64,000 nt of DNA from Gerris lacustris (lineage: Eukaryota; Arthropoda; Insecta; Hemiptera; Gerridae), in the NCBI GenBank assembly GCA_951217055.1, contig OX578277.1, positions 13,570,411-13,634,410 on the forward strand, given 5' to 3'. A program made the translations under genes and the position numbers. Of the stretch, positions 1-11,785 are shown one piece after another. Position 1 is the stretch's first letter; every line of letters begins with the position of its first letter. Under the pieces are notes generated by a model. The model searched no databases. It saw nothing but the letters and a program-made list of their open reading frames with translations, and was not told the origin of the DNA.

Positions 1-143
1 ATAGGAAGTTGAAATAGGGCTCAAATTGTGCAGAATTAAAATAGGGAATGAAGCCTGTGATCAGATTTTTGATATCTTGCTTAGAACCAATAAAATTTTC
101 AATTTAATTATTTTTCTAACCTCAAAGAGCGGTAGAGCCTTAA
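1..143. mobile_element. TTAA-type palindromic MITE, right part (cut by window edge)
   Basis: This stretch matches the right half of the complete 224-bp element at 44581-44804: both carry the same blocks around 'ttgatatcttgcttag' and 'cggtagagcc', followed by TTAA (140-143 here). The left half lies outside the window. It encodes nothing; the short ORF across it is by chance. Confidence 0.6.
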
Positions 144-383
144 CATTAGCAAGATTTCAAACTAAGAGAGAGAGTAGTATAACACTACTTATTTCACAAT
201 ATGGGATAATGTAAAGAGAGATCGAAGACTGGGGTTTACATTATCAAGATATGCATAAACCACAAACCACATTTATTGTGTGCAGTATGTTTTAAATGTA
301 TTATTGTCATTGTTTCTTTTTTTTTTTTTTAACTTTATAGGGAAGTAGGATATGAGGTGTTAGTGGAGGTCATTATTAAATGT

Positions 384-449
384 AGAAAGAAAAAGTCACT
401 CCACGTGAAATAACACATAATATTTCACGTGGAGTGACTTTTTCTTTCT
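384..449. repeat. Perfect 29-bp-arm hairpin
   Basis: Arms 384-412 and 421-449 are exact reverse complements around an 8-base loop. The arm contains AGTCACTCCACGTG. It could be a tiny foldback element or a transcribed hairpin inside the mannosidase intron or upstream region. No duplication of flanking bases was recognised. Confidence 0.8.
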
Positions 450-550
450 TCATTTTATAGGGAAGGTTTTTAGATGTTTTACTCTAGTTCTATTAACTTA
501 TTATAACTTGTCATGTTGTTAGCTATATTAAAGTAAATAATAAAAATATA

Positions 551-740
551 AACTAACCTAGCAATGAGGCCTTTACTAGGATCCATTATAGTAACCCCGT
601 TATAGAGTGTAAAGTTTCAGCCACTTTATACTCTACTGTACCGTCAAAGCGAGTATCAATAGTAAGCCATACAAATCAGAATCAGAGCACCACTTTTGAT
701 TCATAGATTGCCTAACAGATGGGTCAAGTGACTTTAGCAC
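551..740 (-). mobile_element. Diverged tRNA-derived SINE fragment
   Basis: Read on the minus strand it follows the SINE at 46598-46875 over the central part ('aagcgagtat', 'agccactt', 'taaatcag' blocks) and over the LINE-like 3' part (AAAGGCCTCATTGCTAGG). The tRNA-like head and the trinucleotide tail are missing or decayed. It lies upstream of the mannosidase exon, presumably within its intron. Confidence 0.55.
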
Positions 741-1565
741 AATGATTTCAATAGTTCCCTTGAGTTGATGGTCAATACAGGGCCAGTTTTAGTGTGCGTG
801 GGCCCCCCTTCCTTGTGGGGTCTGGAATTACTTTCCTATAAGGATTTTTAAGAAATTAAGACAAACAATTCCTGATTTTAGGCTCTCCTGGAAGCTTTTC
901 AGTTTCATTATAGAATTTTAAAACAAAAAAGCATTTATTAAGATAATATCAATAAAAATCCATGCTTGATTAAATTTTGTTTACACTTTATGAAGGTGTG
1001 ACTTGATTTATGGTACGCATCCACCTTTTATTGGAACAAAGGTCCTAACAATATCCTCAAAAGATAATTAGATAATTATCTTTCTAGGCGTGTGATAGGT
1101 AAATAGTCTACATTCTGTTAGGGGGGTTTGAAGCTTATTTTTTAATTTTGCTTTAACTTTGATTAGGAAATCATGGTTGAATGGTAAATAAAATATACTG
1201 AATGCAACACCAAGCTGTCCGATGTAGTAAGTTAAGGGTGTAATAACGTTTGAAAATTAAATTCTTGTTTTTTAAAATAATTTCAGAGATAGCTTAACAG
1301 GTCATACCAAACAGGTCATATTTTTGTTATTATTCTCCATATCATAGAGCTATTGTTATTAGTTATTATCATGCTAATTTTTCCAGGTGTTTTGGTCTTG
1401 TCCTGTATAAATTATAAATGAGCAGATTTTTCTTTTTTCTTTGTGGCCCTTGTATTGTTTCCATAGGCTACCTGCAGTCTATATACCCAGTGCCTAAACG
1501 GTCCAAGAACATTTAGACAATATTTCAGTGGTTTTAATATGTAACATTGTTTTGCTTTTTTTCAG
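741..1565 (+). other. Intron sequence before the mannosidase exon
   Basis: AT-rich, with no coding signal seen. The polypyrimidine tract and acceptor TTTTTTTCAG end at 1565. No exon encoding the upstream GH38 metal-binding motif was found anywhere in 1-1565, so the intron is at least 1.5 kb long. Confidence 0.6.
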
Positions 1566-4255
1566 GCCATCAGTGGTTGAGACTCAATCTTGGGGTGAAG
1601 CCCAAAACCGGTTGGTCAATAGATCCTTTCGGGCACGGCGCTACAGTACCCTACCTGCTCAAACAGTCAGGAGTGGACTCTGGCACTGTGATCCAGAGAA
1701 TCCACTACGCTTGGAAGCAGTGGCTTGCGGAGCAGCGCATGTCTGATTTCCTCTGGAGACAGAACTGGGACTCGGCTGGAACTTCCGATCTTCTAGTACA
1801 TAACCAACCGTTCGATATCTACTCTATCAAACATTCCTGCGGCCCTCATCCTCAAGTGTGCCTTAATTTTGACTTCCGTAAAATTTCCGGAGAATACACC
1901 GAATACTCTCTCAGAGCTGTCGCTATAGACGAAGAGAATGTGAAACAAAAAGCCGAATTATTACTTGACCAGTACGGAAGAACTGGTAGCCTGTTCCCTC
2001 ACAACGTGGTTCTAATGCCGGTCGGGGATGACTTCCGCTACGACCACGATGTAGAATGGGATCAACAATACAGAAATTACAAAAGACTTTTTGATTATAT
2101 CAACTCCAATTCTAAATTGTACAACGCAGATATCCGTTTCGGTACGGTCAACGATTACTTTAAGGAAGTCGCTAAAAGACAAGATGAATTTAAAACTATG
2201 AAAGGTGATTTCTTCGTTTATTCCGATATATTTTCAGAAGGTCGACCGGCATATTGGAGCGGTTATTTCACAACAAGACCGTATTGGAAGATGTTAGATC
2301 GCCAGTTGGAAGCTGACTTACGCTCAGGTGAAATTCTGTACACCCTTGCTCTTAACAGAGCTCGTCTGCAGGGTTGCAATAGCACTGTTAAGGTACTAGA
2401 AAGAGACTACGAGAAACTAAACAAAGCCCGCCAGAGTTTAGCCTTATTCCAACATCACGATGCTATAACCGGTACTTCTAAAGCAGCCGTCATGCACGAT
2501 TACGCTCTGAAATTATTTGAAGCCCAACAGGAAAGCATCTCACTCCAGAGTTATTCTCTACAGACACTTCTAACCAAACCCGATTCCAGTTCTTTGACTC
2601 CTTCTACTCGTTTCGTCTTCCCAGACCTCGAACGAGAAACTTACGAAAGATTACCCAGGAAAATCCAACTTAATCTTAAGAAAGGTAAAAGTAGGAAAAT
2701 TGTCGTTTTCAACTCTCTTGGTCAAGTTCGTTACGATTCCATCAAAGTTTTAGTGAACACTCCTAATGTGTTAGTTAAAGACAGCGAGGGAGAACTGATA
2801 CCACATCAAATCAACCCTATCTGGAATCTGACCGAACCTCCGTCGATTCAAACTCATTTAGACGATAAACAAATGGGACCTGAACTCACTATAAATAATG
2901 CCGCTTTTGAATTGTTCTTCTTAGTTAAATTAGCTCCACTTTCGTTGACTACGTTTACAATTGAAAATTCAGAGAAAAACAGTGAATACCGTTCCACAGT
3001 TTACTGCAAGGGATGTGGTAAATCGCCTCATTTCGAGGTGAAAAATATGCAAGTCGGGGACGTCCAGTTGGAAAATCAAAAGTTAAAGCTTCTAGTCGAC
3101 GGAAGTACAGGGTTGTTAAAATCGATAACTAATAAAGAAACCGGAAAGATCGTCCAATGCGGTTTACAATTCGGAGCTTATCCGTCTGCTCAATTTCACA
3201 GCGGCGCTTATCTCTTCATGCCGGATCCTAACGCTCGAGAAATCGAACGTGATGTGTTAGAAGATTACCCAGGACAAAGAATAGTAATCGTTTCCGGTCC
3301 TGTCACGTCGAAACTAACTGTAGTCTACGGTAACTTTTTAGTCCACACTATAAGAATATTCCACAGTGATTCACCTCTAGGTGAAGGTGTTTTCGTACAA
3401 AACACAGTTGATTTTGAAGCACCACCGAAGAATCGAGAGACGGAACTCTTCATGCGACTTGTGACGGAAGTCAATAACGGAGACCCTCCAGAATTCTACT
3501 CGGATCTAAACGGATTTCAAACTCAAAAACGTGTTAAAGTAGAACGTGTCGGTATAGAAGGTAATTATTTCCCGGTCACATCTCACGCTTATATCGAAGA
3601 TGCAGAACGTAGGATAACGTTACTAATGGATTATTCTCATGGAGCTGCAGCTTGGCAACCGGGTTGGTTGGAAGTTATGTTAGACAGACGTACTTTATAC
3701 GACGATTCGAGAGGTATGGGTGAAGGTATTGTCGATAACAAACCGACACTTTCTAAATTCTGGATCATACCTGAAGATATAGTTCCTTCAAATGATTACT
3801 CGTCACCGACTTTACTCGCCAATTATCTCTCGCTAACATTGCTCTACCCTCCTAATACATTCATCTTAGAACCTCCTGAAGAACATGAGATCATGTTAAA
3901 CTCGGATGTGAGATTTCTACCTCAAGCGCTACCTTGTGACGTCCATCTGATGAATCTCCGTACACTACCTGATTCAACCCTTCAGCAATTCCCATCGTCG
4001 TCAGCTCTTCTCATTCTTCACCGTCTCGGTTACTCATGTACATCAACCCCGTCTTTACCGTCATGTGTACCACTTTCAGCCTCCTCTTCCAAAGTGTTCA
4101 ATCGACGTAAGAATCTCTTTACCAACTTCCAAACATCCGTATCCAAATCGACTCTCACCGGAACAACAGATCTGATCAAATATTCATCACTTGATCAAAT
4201 CTCACTATCACCGATGAATATAATGACTTTTAACGTAACATTTAAAGTGAGATAA
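1566..4255 (+). CDS. Alpha-mannosidase II (GH38), 3' exon, Man-IIb-like
   Basis: This exon encodes roughly the last 896 residues of a class II alpha-mannosidase, which trims mannose from N-glycans in the Golgi lumen. It starts after a TTTTTTTCAG acceptor, with two bases completing a codon from the previous exon, and ends at TAA 4253-4255. Visible motifs: WSIDPFGH, whose Asp (codon 1622-1624) is the family nucleophile and zinc ligand; VYSDIFSEG, probably holding the acid/base Asp; and QHHDAITGT (2450 onward) with a zinc-ligand His. The IYSIKHSCGPHPQVC segment resembles insect Man-IIb/ManIII proteins more than MAN2A1; this is from memory. The upstream exons, including the HxD zinc motif, signal anchor and stem, are not in the window. 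The exon is unusually long (2.69 kb), has no internal stop and looks functional. Confidence 0.95.
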
Positions 4256-4525
4256 CATTACAACAACAAACGGTTAGGATTTTAAACACAAACCAAAAAA
4301 AAAAAAATTCTTTTAAACATTTTAATTTAATTTAATTTATTTTTAAGTCCAAAAAATGGCTGTTTTTCATACATCATTATTTTAAATATAAATTTTAAAA
4401 ATGTAAATAATTAAAATAAATTTTAAGTGTAGAAAATGTTTGAAATATAAAACACTTTAAAAATGTTTCATGTATAACAACAACAAATGAAGTAAATAGT
4501 TAATTTTAAGATAAAAATAAATAAA
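4256..4525 (+). other. Mannosidase 3' UTR with poly(A) signals
   Basis: AT-rich sequence directly after the mannosidase stop. Candidate AATAAA signals occur at 4415-4420, 4516-4521 and 4520-4525. Which one is used cannot be told from sequence alone. Confidence 0.5.
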
Positions 4526-4763
4526 TCCATGATCATTTTTAAAGGCTTTAAAATAGCAAACTAAAACCTAAAAAAAATCTCAGAATTTTAAATATCTATG
4601 TATAAGCTATTGTATAATATGAATATAAATTTAATCTATTTTATAATATTATTAAATAATCCTAAAAACATTATTTACCTAAATTAATTTTAAGGCTTTG
4701 ATTTAATATGTAAAAATATACAATATTTGTATTTCAATGGTGATGCCGTGAAACTTGGTTGCT

Positions 4764-4916
4764 CTAGTAATGAGTGTACACTAGTAATGAGTGTACACTA
4801 GAAATGAGTGTACACTAGTAATGAGTGTACACTAGAAATGAGTGTACACTAGTAATGAGGTCAACTAGTCGCGAGTGTCCACTAGTAATGAGTGTGCACT
4901 AGTTATGAGTGTAAAT
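4764..4916. repeat. 17-bp tandem repeat, about 9 copies
   Basis: Unit CTAGTAATGAGTGTACA with one- to two-base variants (taa/aaa, cgcg, tta). Copies towards the right end are more degenerate. It lies about 500 bp past the mannosidase stop. Confidence 0.85.
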
Positions 4917-5604
4917 TAGGTTAATAGAGAATTTTGACTATTATATCTTAAAGACGCCAAATTTGAAGTTCTCACTATCACCATCACAATGTTAATTTTA
5001 TTTAATTTGTTATTTGAGATATATATGGTAAACTTATCAGTTGTTGGTGTTGGCATGCTTAAGATCATATTCCACCTTAATATGGTTGAATATTTCAAAC
5101 TATTCCTTCGGGATTTATCTACGAAAATATGTTTTAAAAATAAAGAATTAACAAAAAAGTCACTATTGGCACCCTAATGTCAAGTTGTTTACGTTCTTTT
5201 TGACATTTTCATGTCTTGGCTTTGCTACATAAAATCGAAAAGCGTTACTAAAAATCTAAGCCAAAAACAGTACCAAAAACAGTATCTTTCTAACTCCTTG
5301 AAAGAAGGAGAAGAAAGATATAGGAGGTGTGCAATCCAGTCTCCAGCTGTAGGGCCTTCCCCTACCCTGCTTGGTAGGGCAGAAGGAAGTCGAAAAGAGT
5401 GACACTGCTACCAGGAAGTTAGAAAGTTGCAGGAGGTAGTTTGTAGTCGCATAGTGTAGTCTAGTCTAGTCTAGAGAGAGCCTTAGCCTTCCTCCTGCGG
5501 GCTCGCCATCTTAGGGGCTACATCTTCACATTGCGTGGTAACTAGCTCTACGCCCCGACTTCTTCTCTCTCCCAGCGGTTTTTTTATGTGCTTATTATTG
5601 TAAG
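4917..5604. other. Intergenic, no gene seen
   Basis: AT-rich to 5280, then a GC-richer block (5300-5580) with a small hairpin around 5350-5395 (CCCTACC/GGTAGGG) and a short CTAGT run at 5460-5475. It may be an old SINE, but no A or B box could be assigned. Confidence 0.35.
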
Positions 5605-5955
5605 ACAAGTAAGGCGCGCTTTACGTAAGTACTTTAGGTGATTATTGCTCGTTTCTGTGTTATTAAGTTAAAATTATTAAGAGTAACATTTTAATAGTTG
5701 CATATTCTTAATTTAGAACCTTTAAATTGATGTATAACATGTCATGGTGACTAAAAACTTTTGTTTTGTCGCACGTCATCTTGGAAATATTAAGTGTGAA
5801 AACACCAAAAAGTGTACAGTTATCACTATCACAAATGCCGAGATGCGCCTGTGTGCCAAATTTGATGTTCCCAGCTATAGTAGTTTATGGATTGAAGCAA
5901 TCTAACAGACAGACGGACAGAGCCGTCATATAAGGTTTCTTTAGAAACCTAAAAA
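5605..5955 (+). mobile_element. GGCGCGC-family repeat, single-unit copy
   Basis: It begins ACAAGTAAGGCGCGCTTTAC and ends near 'cagagccgtcatataagg...aaacct'. The same start, internal blocks ('tataacatgtcatgg', 'gccatcttgaaaatatta' type) and end recur at 59474-60103 (+) and, inverted, at 25865-26339. This copy has one internal ~120-bp unit; the others have three. Its superfamily was not recognised. Confidence 0.7.
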
Positions 5956-6229
5956 GTGCACTGGGCAGCCAATTACTGGCTCAGTGCCAACAACTACCTA
6001 GTTTACCCTATATTATTATTTAAATTTTTATTTTTGGTTATCGTGTGTGTTTATTAGAATGTGGACCAATTTTTATGGAGTAAAAACAAAAAGAAAAAAT
6101 TAATTGAAATATATATAAAACGAATTTCTATTAGATAGGAAATTTATGAATGTGTAAAAAAAAGATAATTGGTATATAATATGTGAATTCTAAAATTATT
6201 ATACGCATACCTCTACTTACGAAAATTCA

Positions 6230-6446
6230 GACTTACGAACATTCGACTTAGGAACATTCTTAAGAGAGCCGACTTAGGAACATTCTTAAGAGAGTCGACG
6301 GAGAACTTTTTTAAGAGAGCCGACTTAGGAACATTCTTAAGAAAGCCGACTTAAGAACATTCTTAAGAAAGCCGACTTAGGAACATTCTTAAGTGAGCAA
6401 ACTTAGGAACGTTCTTAAGAGAGCTGGCGGAGAACATTCTTAAGAG
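6230..6446. repeat. 26-bp tandem repeat, about 8 copies
   Basis: The unit GACTTAGGAACATTCTTAAG plus AGAGCC is repeated with point changes (aaga, gtgagc, ggcgga). Each unit contains a TTCTTAAGAA-like palindrome. A SINE abuts the right end, so the array may have been its insertion target. Confidence 0.85.
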
Positions 6447-6685
6447 ACAGTGGCCGTGTGGATAAATTACTTACCACCTCTGCTTGGCCATCACTGATTC
6501 AAGTGTGGTACGAGGTCGTGGGTCGATCCCTCGCCGTGATGCTCTGATTTATATGGCTCACTAATAATTACATCATACTCGCTTCGGCGGTACAATATAC
6601 AGAGGTATAATCTGTGAAGTGGCTGCAACTCTCTACCACGGGGCTAGTGAAATGGGCTTTTGTAAGTGGAGGTTTGTTACCGGTT
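6447..6685 (+). mobile_element. tRNA-derived SINE, 3' truncated
   Basis: An A-box-like GTGGCCGTGTGG (from 6450) and a B-box-like GGGTCGATCCC (about 6520) mark a pol III head. The body ('cactaataattacatcatac', 'ccacggggctag') matches the minus-strand copy at 46598-46875. The 3' part resembling the LINE and the trinucleotide tail are absent or unrecognisable here. Confidence 0.75.
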
Positions 6686-6689
6686 AGGT

Positions 6690-7216
6690 TATATGTTAAT
6701 ATATTTACATAAAAAAAAAACAAGGGTATAGTAGATAGTATATATAAAGAAATAAATATTACTTTCTAATTTGGTGAAATGTATATTATTTTCTTCATGG
6801 TTTTTTCATTTTTTTATTTTTTTCTCATAAAATTTATGTAAATCTCATAAGTGTACATGATATAATCTCATATATATTTGTATATTTAAAATAAATAAAG
6901 GAAGGTAAATAAAATTGGAATTTATTTAAAAAAATAAATTAATTGTGTATATGGGTTTGAATATATATATATATTATATAAAAAATATGGTAAAATGTAA
7001 ATTATATAGATAAATTATCTTATTATTTTGTTTGTGTTACTTCATTATATAGTAAATATATTGAGGAAGTAATGTCTGTCACATTGAATATGGTATGACA
7101 AAGTTTTTGTCGTTTTTATTAATCATGTATGAGGATTTTTTTTTTTTTTTTTTTTTAATTTGTAGTTAAACAATTGGGTTGATTTAACAGTTTATATATT
7201 ACTAAAACAAAATATA
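6690..7216. other. AT-rich intergenic, no gene seen
   Basis: Very AT-rich with poly(T) at 7138-7156. Nothing coding or repeated elsewhere was recognised. Confidence 0.4.
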
Positions 7217-7644
7217 CAGTAGAATCTCAATAATTCGGACCTCTAAAATCCGGAGTCTTGAAAATCCGGACTGCCTACTGAAAAATTTAATAACTAGAAA
7301 TTCTAGAAAAAATTTCGATAGGTGAAAGTTAGGCATCTCTTGCAAAAAAGTATGGTGTGGGGACATCTACTGTCACCATCAGTGATTTAAAACTAAAACG
7401 AGATAGCATTCTGTAATAGGCGTCAGAGCTAAATTCTGAAGAGAAAACATTACGAACGGCAAATAGTACCGCTTTAGAAGATGCGATTTACATTTGGTTT
7501 ACCCAAAGAAGAAGCTTAGGCGAACCTTTATCAGGTCCACTCGTCTGCGAAGAAGCTGTTTTACCACATATTCGAAAATTCGGACAAATCGGTAATTCGG
7601 ACAGTGTCTGGTCCCAATTAGTCCGAATTATCAAGGTTCCACTG
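7217..7644 (+). mobile_element. Internally deleted pogo/Tigger element
   Basis: The ends are inverted: CAGTAGAATCTCAATAATTC at the left, and the right end read backwards is CAGTGGAACCTTGATAATTC. Both are flanked by TA (7215-7216, 7645-7646). It contains a transposase relic, listed separately. At 428 bp it is far shorter than an autonomous Tigger. Confidence 0.85.
7333..7572 (+). pseudogene. pogo/Tigger transposase N-terminal relic
   Basis: In one frame from 7333: SLAKKYGVGTSTVTISDLK, then a TAA TAG pair, then ALEDAIYIWFTQRR and GEPLSGPLVCEEA. This is the CENP-B/pogo pattern of a helix-turn-helix (KKYGVSxSTVSDI) followed by the second DNA-binding half (ALExAxxxWFxQxRxxGxPxSGPxLxEKA). The DDE catalytic domain is deleted, so no transposase can be made. 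Confidence 0.85.
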
Positions 7645-7710
7645 TATTCCGAAAAAAGTCTGATTGAGATTTTCTGTATTAGTAAACTTCAAAATGCAGT
7701 AGAAGCCTTC

Positions 7711-8300
7711 TTAGTCAGTTTTTCTGGGGGTTTAGTCAGTTTATCTAGCTCTTCAGTCGATTTATCTGGCCTTTCAGTTGGTTTATCAGGTGGTTCAGTT
7801 GGTTTATCTGGCCTTTCAGTAGGTTTATCACATGGTTCAGTTGGTTTATCTGGCCTTTCAGTAGGTTTATTACGTGGTTCAGTTGGTTTATCTGGCCTTT
7901 CACTCGGTTTATCTAGCTCTTCAGTGATTTATCTTGCCTTTCAGTCGGTTTATCTAGCTCTTGTTGATTTGTCTGGCCTTTCAGTCAGTTTATCTAGCTC
8001 TTGTTGATTTATCTGGCCTTTCAGTTGGTTTATCAGGTGTAGTTCAGTCGGTTTATCTGGCCTTTCATTTGGTTCAGTCAGTTTGAAAGTTTATCTGGTG
8101 GTTGTCAGTTTATCAGATTGTTCAGTCGGTTTATCTGGCCTTTCATTTGGTTCAGTCAGTTTGAAAGTTTATCTGGTGGTTGTCAGTTTATCAGATTGTT
8201 CAGTCGATTTATCTGGCCTTTCATTTGGTTCAGTCAGTTTGAAAGTTTATCTGGTGGTTGTCAGTTTATCAGATTGTTCAGTCGGTTTATCTGGCCGTAC
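7711..8300. repeat. Compound tandem repeat with 78-bp higher-order unit
   Basis: Imperfect units built on TTCAGTCGGTTTATCTGGCC run from about 7711. At the right end they become a regular 78-bp unit repeated three times (starts 8071, 8149, 8227). Open frames through it exist only because 78 is a multiple of three. Confidence 0.85.
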
Positions 8301-8529
8301 AGCCTGGGAGTGACTGCTCATAGGACACCCATGATCCCTGCATATTTGACCTGGTATAAATATATTGGAGGTCTGTATACATTTCTGTGAGGATATCTGT
8401 CTGCGCAATCTATCTATTGCAGTCAATTCAACAATTGGATGGACATGCTGTGCGGATGTTATTGTTTTAGTAGAAATTAAAGAAAAACTTTTTTTTAAAG
8501 CCATTTTTACATCCGACCATGAATTTGGT

Positions 8530-8561
8530 CCCAAGACTTCTGGTTAAGAGGGCTTTCACTG
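8530..8561 (-). mobile_element. Solo pogo/Tigger-type terminal inverted repeat
   Basis: Read on the minus strand it begins CAGTGAAAGCCCTCTTAACC, next to TA (8562-8563), like other TIRs in this window. No matching opposite end was found; it may lie beyond, or have been lost to, the tandem array at 7711-8300. Confidence 0.5.
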
Positions 8562-8563
8562 TA

Positions 8564-9732
8564 TTAGATAAAAAAAAAATCAAATATTTTACATAACTAA
8601 TAGATCTGATATTTTTTTGAAAGACTTTAATTGTATAGAATTTTATTAATGTTTTTTTTTTATTAATTTGTTAATTTTTTTCTTTATTTTTAAAGGTTGT
8701 AGATTTTTTTGGTTGTAAATGTATTTGTTGTAATTATTTTAATATTTATTTTTTCTCCTCTTTTAAAATTAATTTTAATTATTTAATTGTGATCTTGATT
8801 TCTTGTTTTTTTTTTTTTTTTTTTATATAAAACTATAAAAAAATTAGGTAAAAAAAAGGGGAAAATTTGTAAATAAAATGAAACACTATAAGCTTATTTT
8901 ATTCTAAACTATCAAATGAAATTAATTAAAGCCATCTCAAAACCACTAATGAGCACTGAATGTTAAATGACTACGTCCATCCTGTAATATTCTAATTCTG
9001 TTTTCTCCAGAACCAAATTTAAACACGATAATCTGGATTGTATTCCCAGATAGTTAATATTTGTTCCACACTAAAAATCACATAGATCAATGTTGAAAGT
9101 AAAAATAAAAATTTCTTAAACGATCTAATACTGTGCTTCCTAAACCTTAAAGCTAAACACACAATTATTTTGGTTAGATCTCCAAAAGTTGTGACACATT
9201 CCACATTAATGATCACATAGATAGATTTATTAAAGGTGGTTGTATGCTATATAAATAATTTTGAAGAGAAATATGTACGTAGTTTATGTGGTATCCAAAA
9301 TGTTAATTTTATTTGAAACAACTCCTGTCAATATGTATTTAGATAAAATAAGTTTTTAGTGAGGTTAAAAAGGTTTTTTTATTTTTAACTTGGTTTTTAA
9401 TTGTACTTATACTATTTATTTTTGTTTTTTAATTTTAAAAACTTATTCATTTTATAATAATGATTGATGGTGAATTTTGTTTAATTATCAGTTAATTCAG
9501 TAGTTCCTCAACTTTTTCCGGTTATATATGCATTAAGGATCCTTCAGTTACTTTCTTATAAGGTGCAAGTTATCGATTTGGGTTGAACCTCCATCAATAA
9601 GAGTAGCTACCTTCTGTTTCATAAACCTGCAAATATAGATAATCTTTAAATCAATTTGCTATCCCGATTTAAACTATTAATTTAACAGTTGTTATAAACA
9701 GCCATCTATTAATCTTGATGAAGTTAGTAGTA
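8564..9732. other. AT-rich intergenic, no gene seen
   Basis: Long T-rich runs (8640-8830) and otherwise unstructured AT-rich DNA. No coding frame with recognisable content. Confidence 0.4.
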
Positions 9733-10517
9733 CAGTAGAGTCTAGCTAATCCGGACCCCACTAGTCCGGACATCCGTATAATCCAGACGGGCCAAAAACT
9801 CTGTACAATTTGGAACCAGAGCCTGTTCAGATTTATGAATTGTTTAGATTGTCGGAGTTCCTGATTTTATTGTCTATTAACATTTATAAAATTGTTCCTA
9901 GTATAGTTTACAGGTGCACATTGTACATTCCAACGTTCCGACATGAGGAATACCTGGTATTTCTGTTAAAAAATAAACAGATTTAGAATAATTACCAATA
10001 AGTAAGAGCATCGATAAATTTGTTTCGGTTCCATAGAAATATAGGGTGGAAGATATAAAGGTAGTGTCCAGGAAATACAATTATATATGACTGAGATGGG
10101 GAGAGGATTTTAAGAAACACATAGCGGCGCGGAGGTTCAACGGAGTTCCATGAAATTTTGCCAAGCCGCCAGTGTAAAATGTCTTAACTTTTTGTGAAAT
10201 AATTAGTCTTTGCTCGAATTTCATTTCGGAACACAGCTTGTTTCGATGGAAGTCCCTTCTATAACTGCACCTGCGTAATAGATTGCCATTTTAATTTAAT
10301 TTATTTGATATTCAGACTGGTGACAGAACAGACCTTAAATAGTGGTTTTTTTGAGACTAATAGAAGTAATTTTTACGATAAAAACATCGATATTTATAGT
10401 TTTACCCAACTAAAACTTGTTTTACAGACATTTTAAAACTGATTCCGTTTAATCCGGACTTTCGGTAATCCGGACTGGGTCCGGTCCCGTCAAACCCGGA
10501 TTAGCGAGACTCTACTG
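9733..10517. mobile_element. pogo/Tigger-type element, 785 bp
   Basis: Left end CAGTAGAGTCTAGCTAATCC; right end read backwards CAGTAGAGTCTCGCTAATCC. TA flanks both sides (9731-9732 and 10518-10519). TCCGGAC subterminal motifs occur inside both ends. No transposase relic was recognised inside. Confidence 0.85.
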
Positions 10518-10546
10518 TATTGATTGAGATTTTATGGTATTTACTC

Positions 10547-10750
10547 ATAGTGAAGGTAGATAAGAAAAGGAAATAAACACTTTTACTTGATCAATAACTT
10601 TGATATATAGTCAAACCATAAATACATCGTATGTATTTATTATTACATCGTATGTATATAATACATTGTATGTATTTATGGTTTGACAGTATATCAAAGT
10701 TATTGATCAAGTAAAAGTGATTATTTTCTTTTCTTATCTACCTTCACTAT
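10547..10750. mobile_element. Foldback element, 204 bp
   Basis: Nearly the whole sequence is one palindrome: ATAGTGAAGGTAGATAAGAA at the left is reversed at 10731-10750, with arms of ~95 bp. The centre contains short 'acatcgtatgtat' repeats. It would form a long hairpin if transcribed. Confidence 0.8.
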
Positions 10751-10784
10751 TAATCTTGAGCAGTTATATCTATTAGGGAATTAA

Positions 10785-10955
10785 AAAAGGCTCTTTTGTG
10801 CGATATTTTGAACCCTCCTCGGGTCATTCTCAAACTGACTGATTAGAAGTTTACAATTTGTTAGGTTTTAAAAAGTACTTACGTTTAATTCTTGTAATTT
10901 TCACCTGAATTCAGGTAATTTTGATACATTTTATGAACCTGTTTATGCAGCATCC
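10785..10955 (+). repeat. Dispersed repeat related to the 46.1-kb TTAA element
   Basis: It shares blocks around 'CCCTCCTCGGGTCATTCTCA', 'TGATTAGAAG' and a CCTGAATTCAGG palindrome with the inverted copy at 26810-27005. The first block also occurs in both arms of the element at 46105-46577. Ends not defined. Confidence 0.5.
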
Positions 10956-11098
10956 GTAATTTTTTTTTTTATTTATGTATCCAAACTTTGATATATTAAA
11001 ATCAAACTTGGGTTATTTTATCAAATTGTTGGTATCTATCATAGCTAGTTTTTAAAGTGATGCCAGGCACTGTTTGTGGCCGAATATCGAGCTACGAC

Positions 11099-11785
11099 AA
11101 GGTAGCAACCTTTCGTGGTTGCCTCAGAGTATGGAAGGGGTAGAGGGAGCAATGCGATTTTAAAAGTGGTTCATTATGCGACACCCATATACTAAACCTC
11201 TCAAGCGGGCTCAACCCGAACTAAAGTGACAACAGCATGATCACGTGGTCACTGGTCCTTGTCTTATTGGTCTATTCCTTGTCCTTATGGCCCACGGACA
11301 TTTGTCAACAAAACCTTTACACGTCATGTGCTTTGTTTGATTGTTTTATGATCGAAATGTCAAATATGTCAAAATATCAAATATTTAAGAGAAAAATCTG
11401 ATGTGATTTCTTTAGAAGACGATTTTGTTTTAAATAAGATTGCTTTTGGTTATATAGGAACTGGAACTATTACATGTTATTAACAACGTAGCTGCCTTTA
11501 GATAATTAATTCGGTTAACAACAAACACTAAAGTACATATGTATTTATATAGAAAACTGTATTAAAATATTAAATGTCGTAAGAAAATATCACATTATAC
11601 TTATCCTTATCAGCTGATATTAGATAAATTTTGAGTTTTTATCGAGATATCGATACTGTTTCACCAAACTGCCGCTTGGGAGGTTTAGTGTAGGGGTGTC
11701 GCATAATGAACCAGTTTTTGAGACCCCGATTCTATAGTATTGTTCCCTCTACCCCTTCCTTACTCTGAGGTGGTTGCCATTTTGT
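11099..11785. mobile_element. MITE with ~110-bp terminal inverted repeats
   Basis: Left arm (11099-11210) and right arm (about 11667-11785) are inverted copies sharing 'TTCATTATGCGACACCC', 'GGAAGGGGTAGAGGGA' and 'CCTCAGAGTA'. The interior is AT-rich and non-coding. The precise target duplication could not be fixed. Confidence 0.7.

Noticed and set aside
1547..1565. Six extra codons before the mannosidase exon
   Set aside because: They lie in the polypyrimidine tract of the acceptor; the frame opens at TTG and the exon starts at 1566.
5300..5590. A possible additional SINE or gene fragment (GC-richer patch)
   Set aside because: No A/B box, open frame or second copy could be identified.
8083..8390. 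Repetitive ORFs on both strands
   Set aside because: They only reflect a 78-bp tandem repeat whose length is divisible by three; no protein-like sequence.
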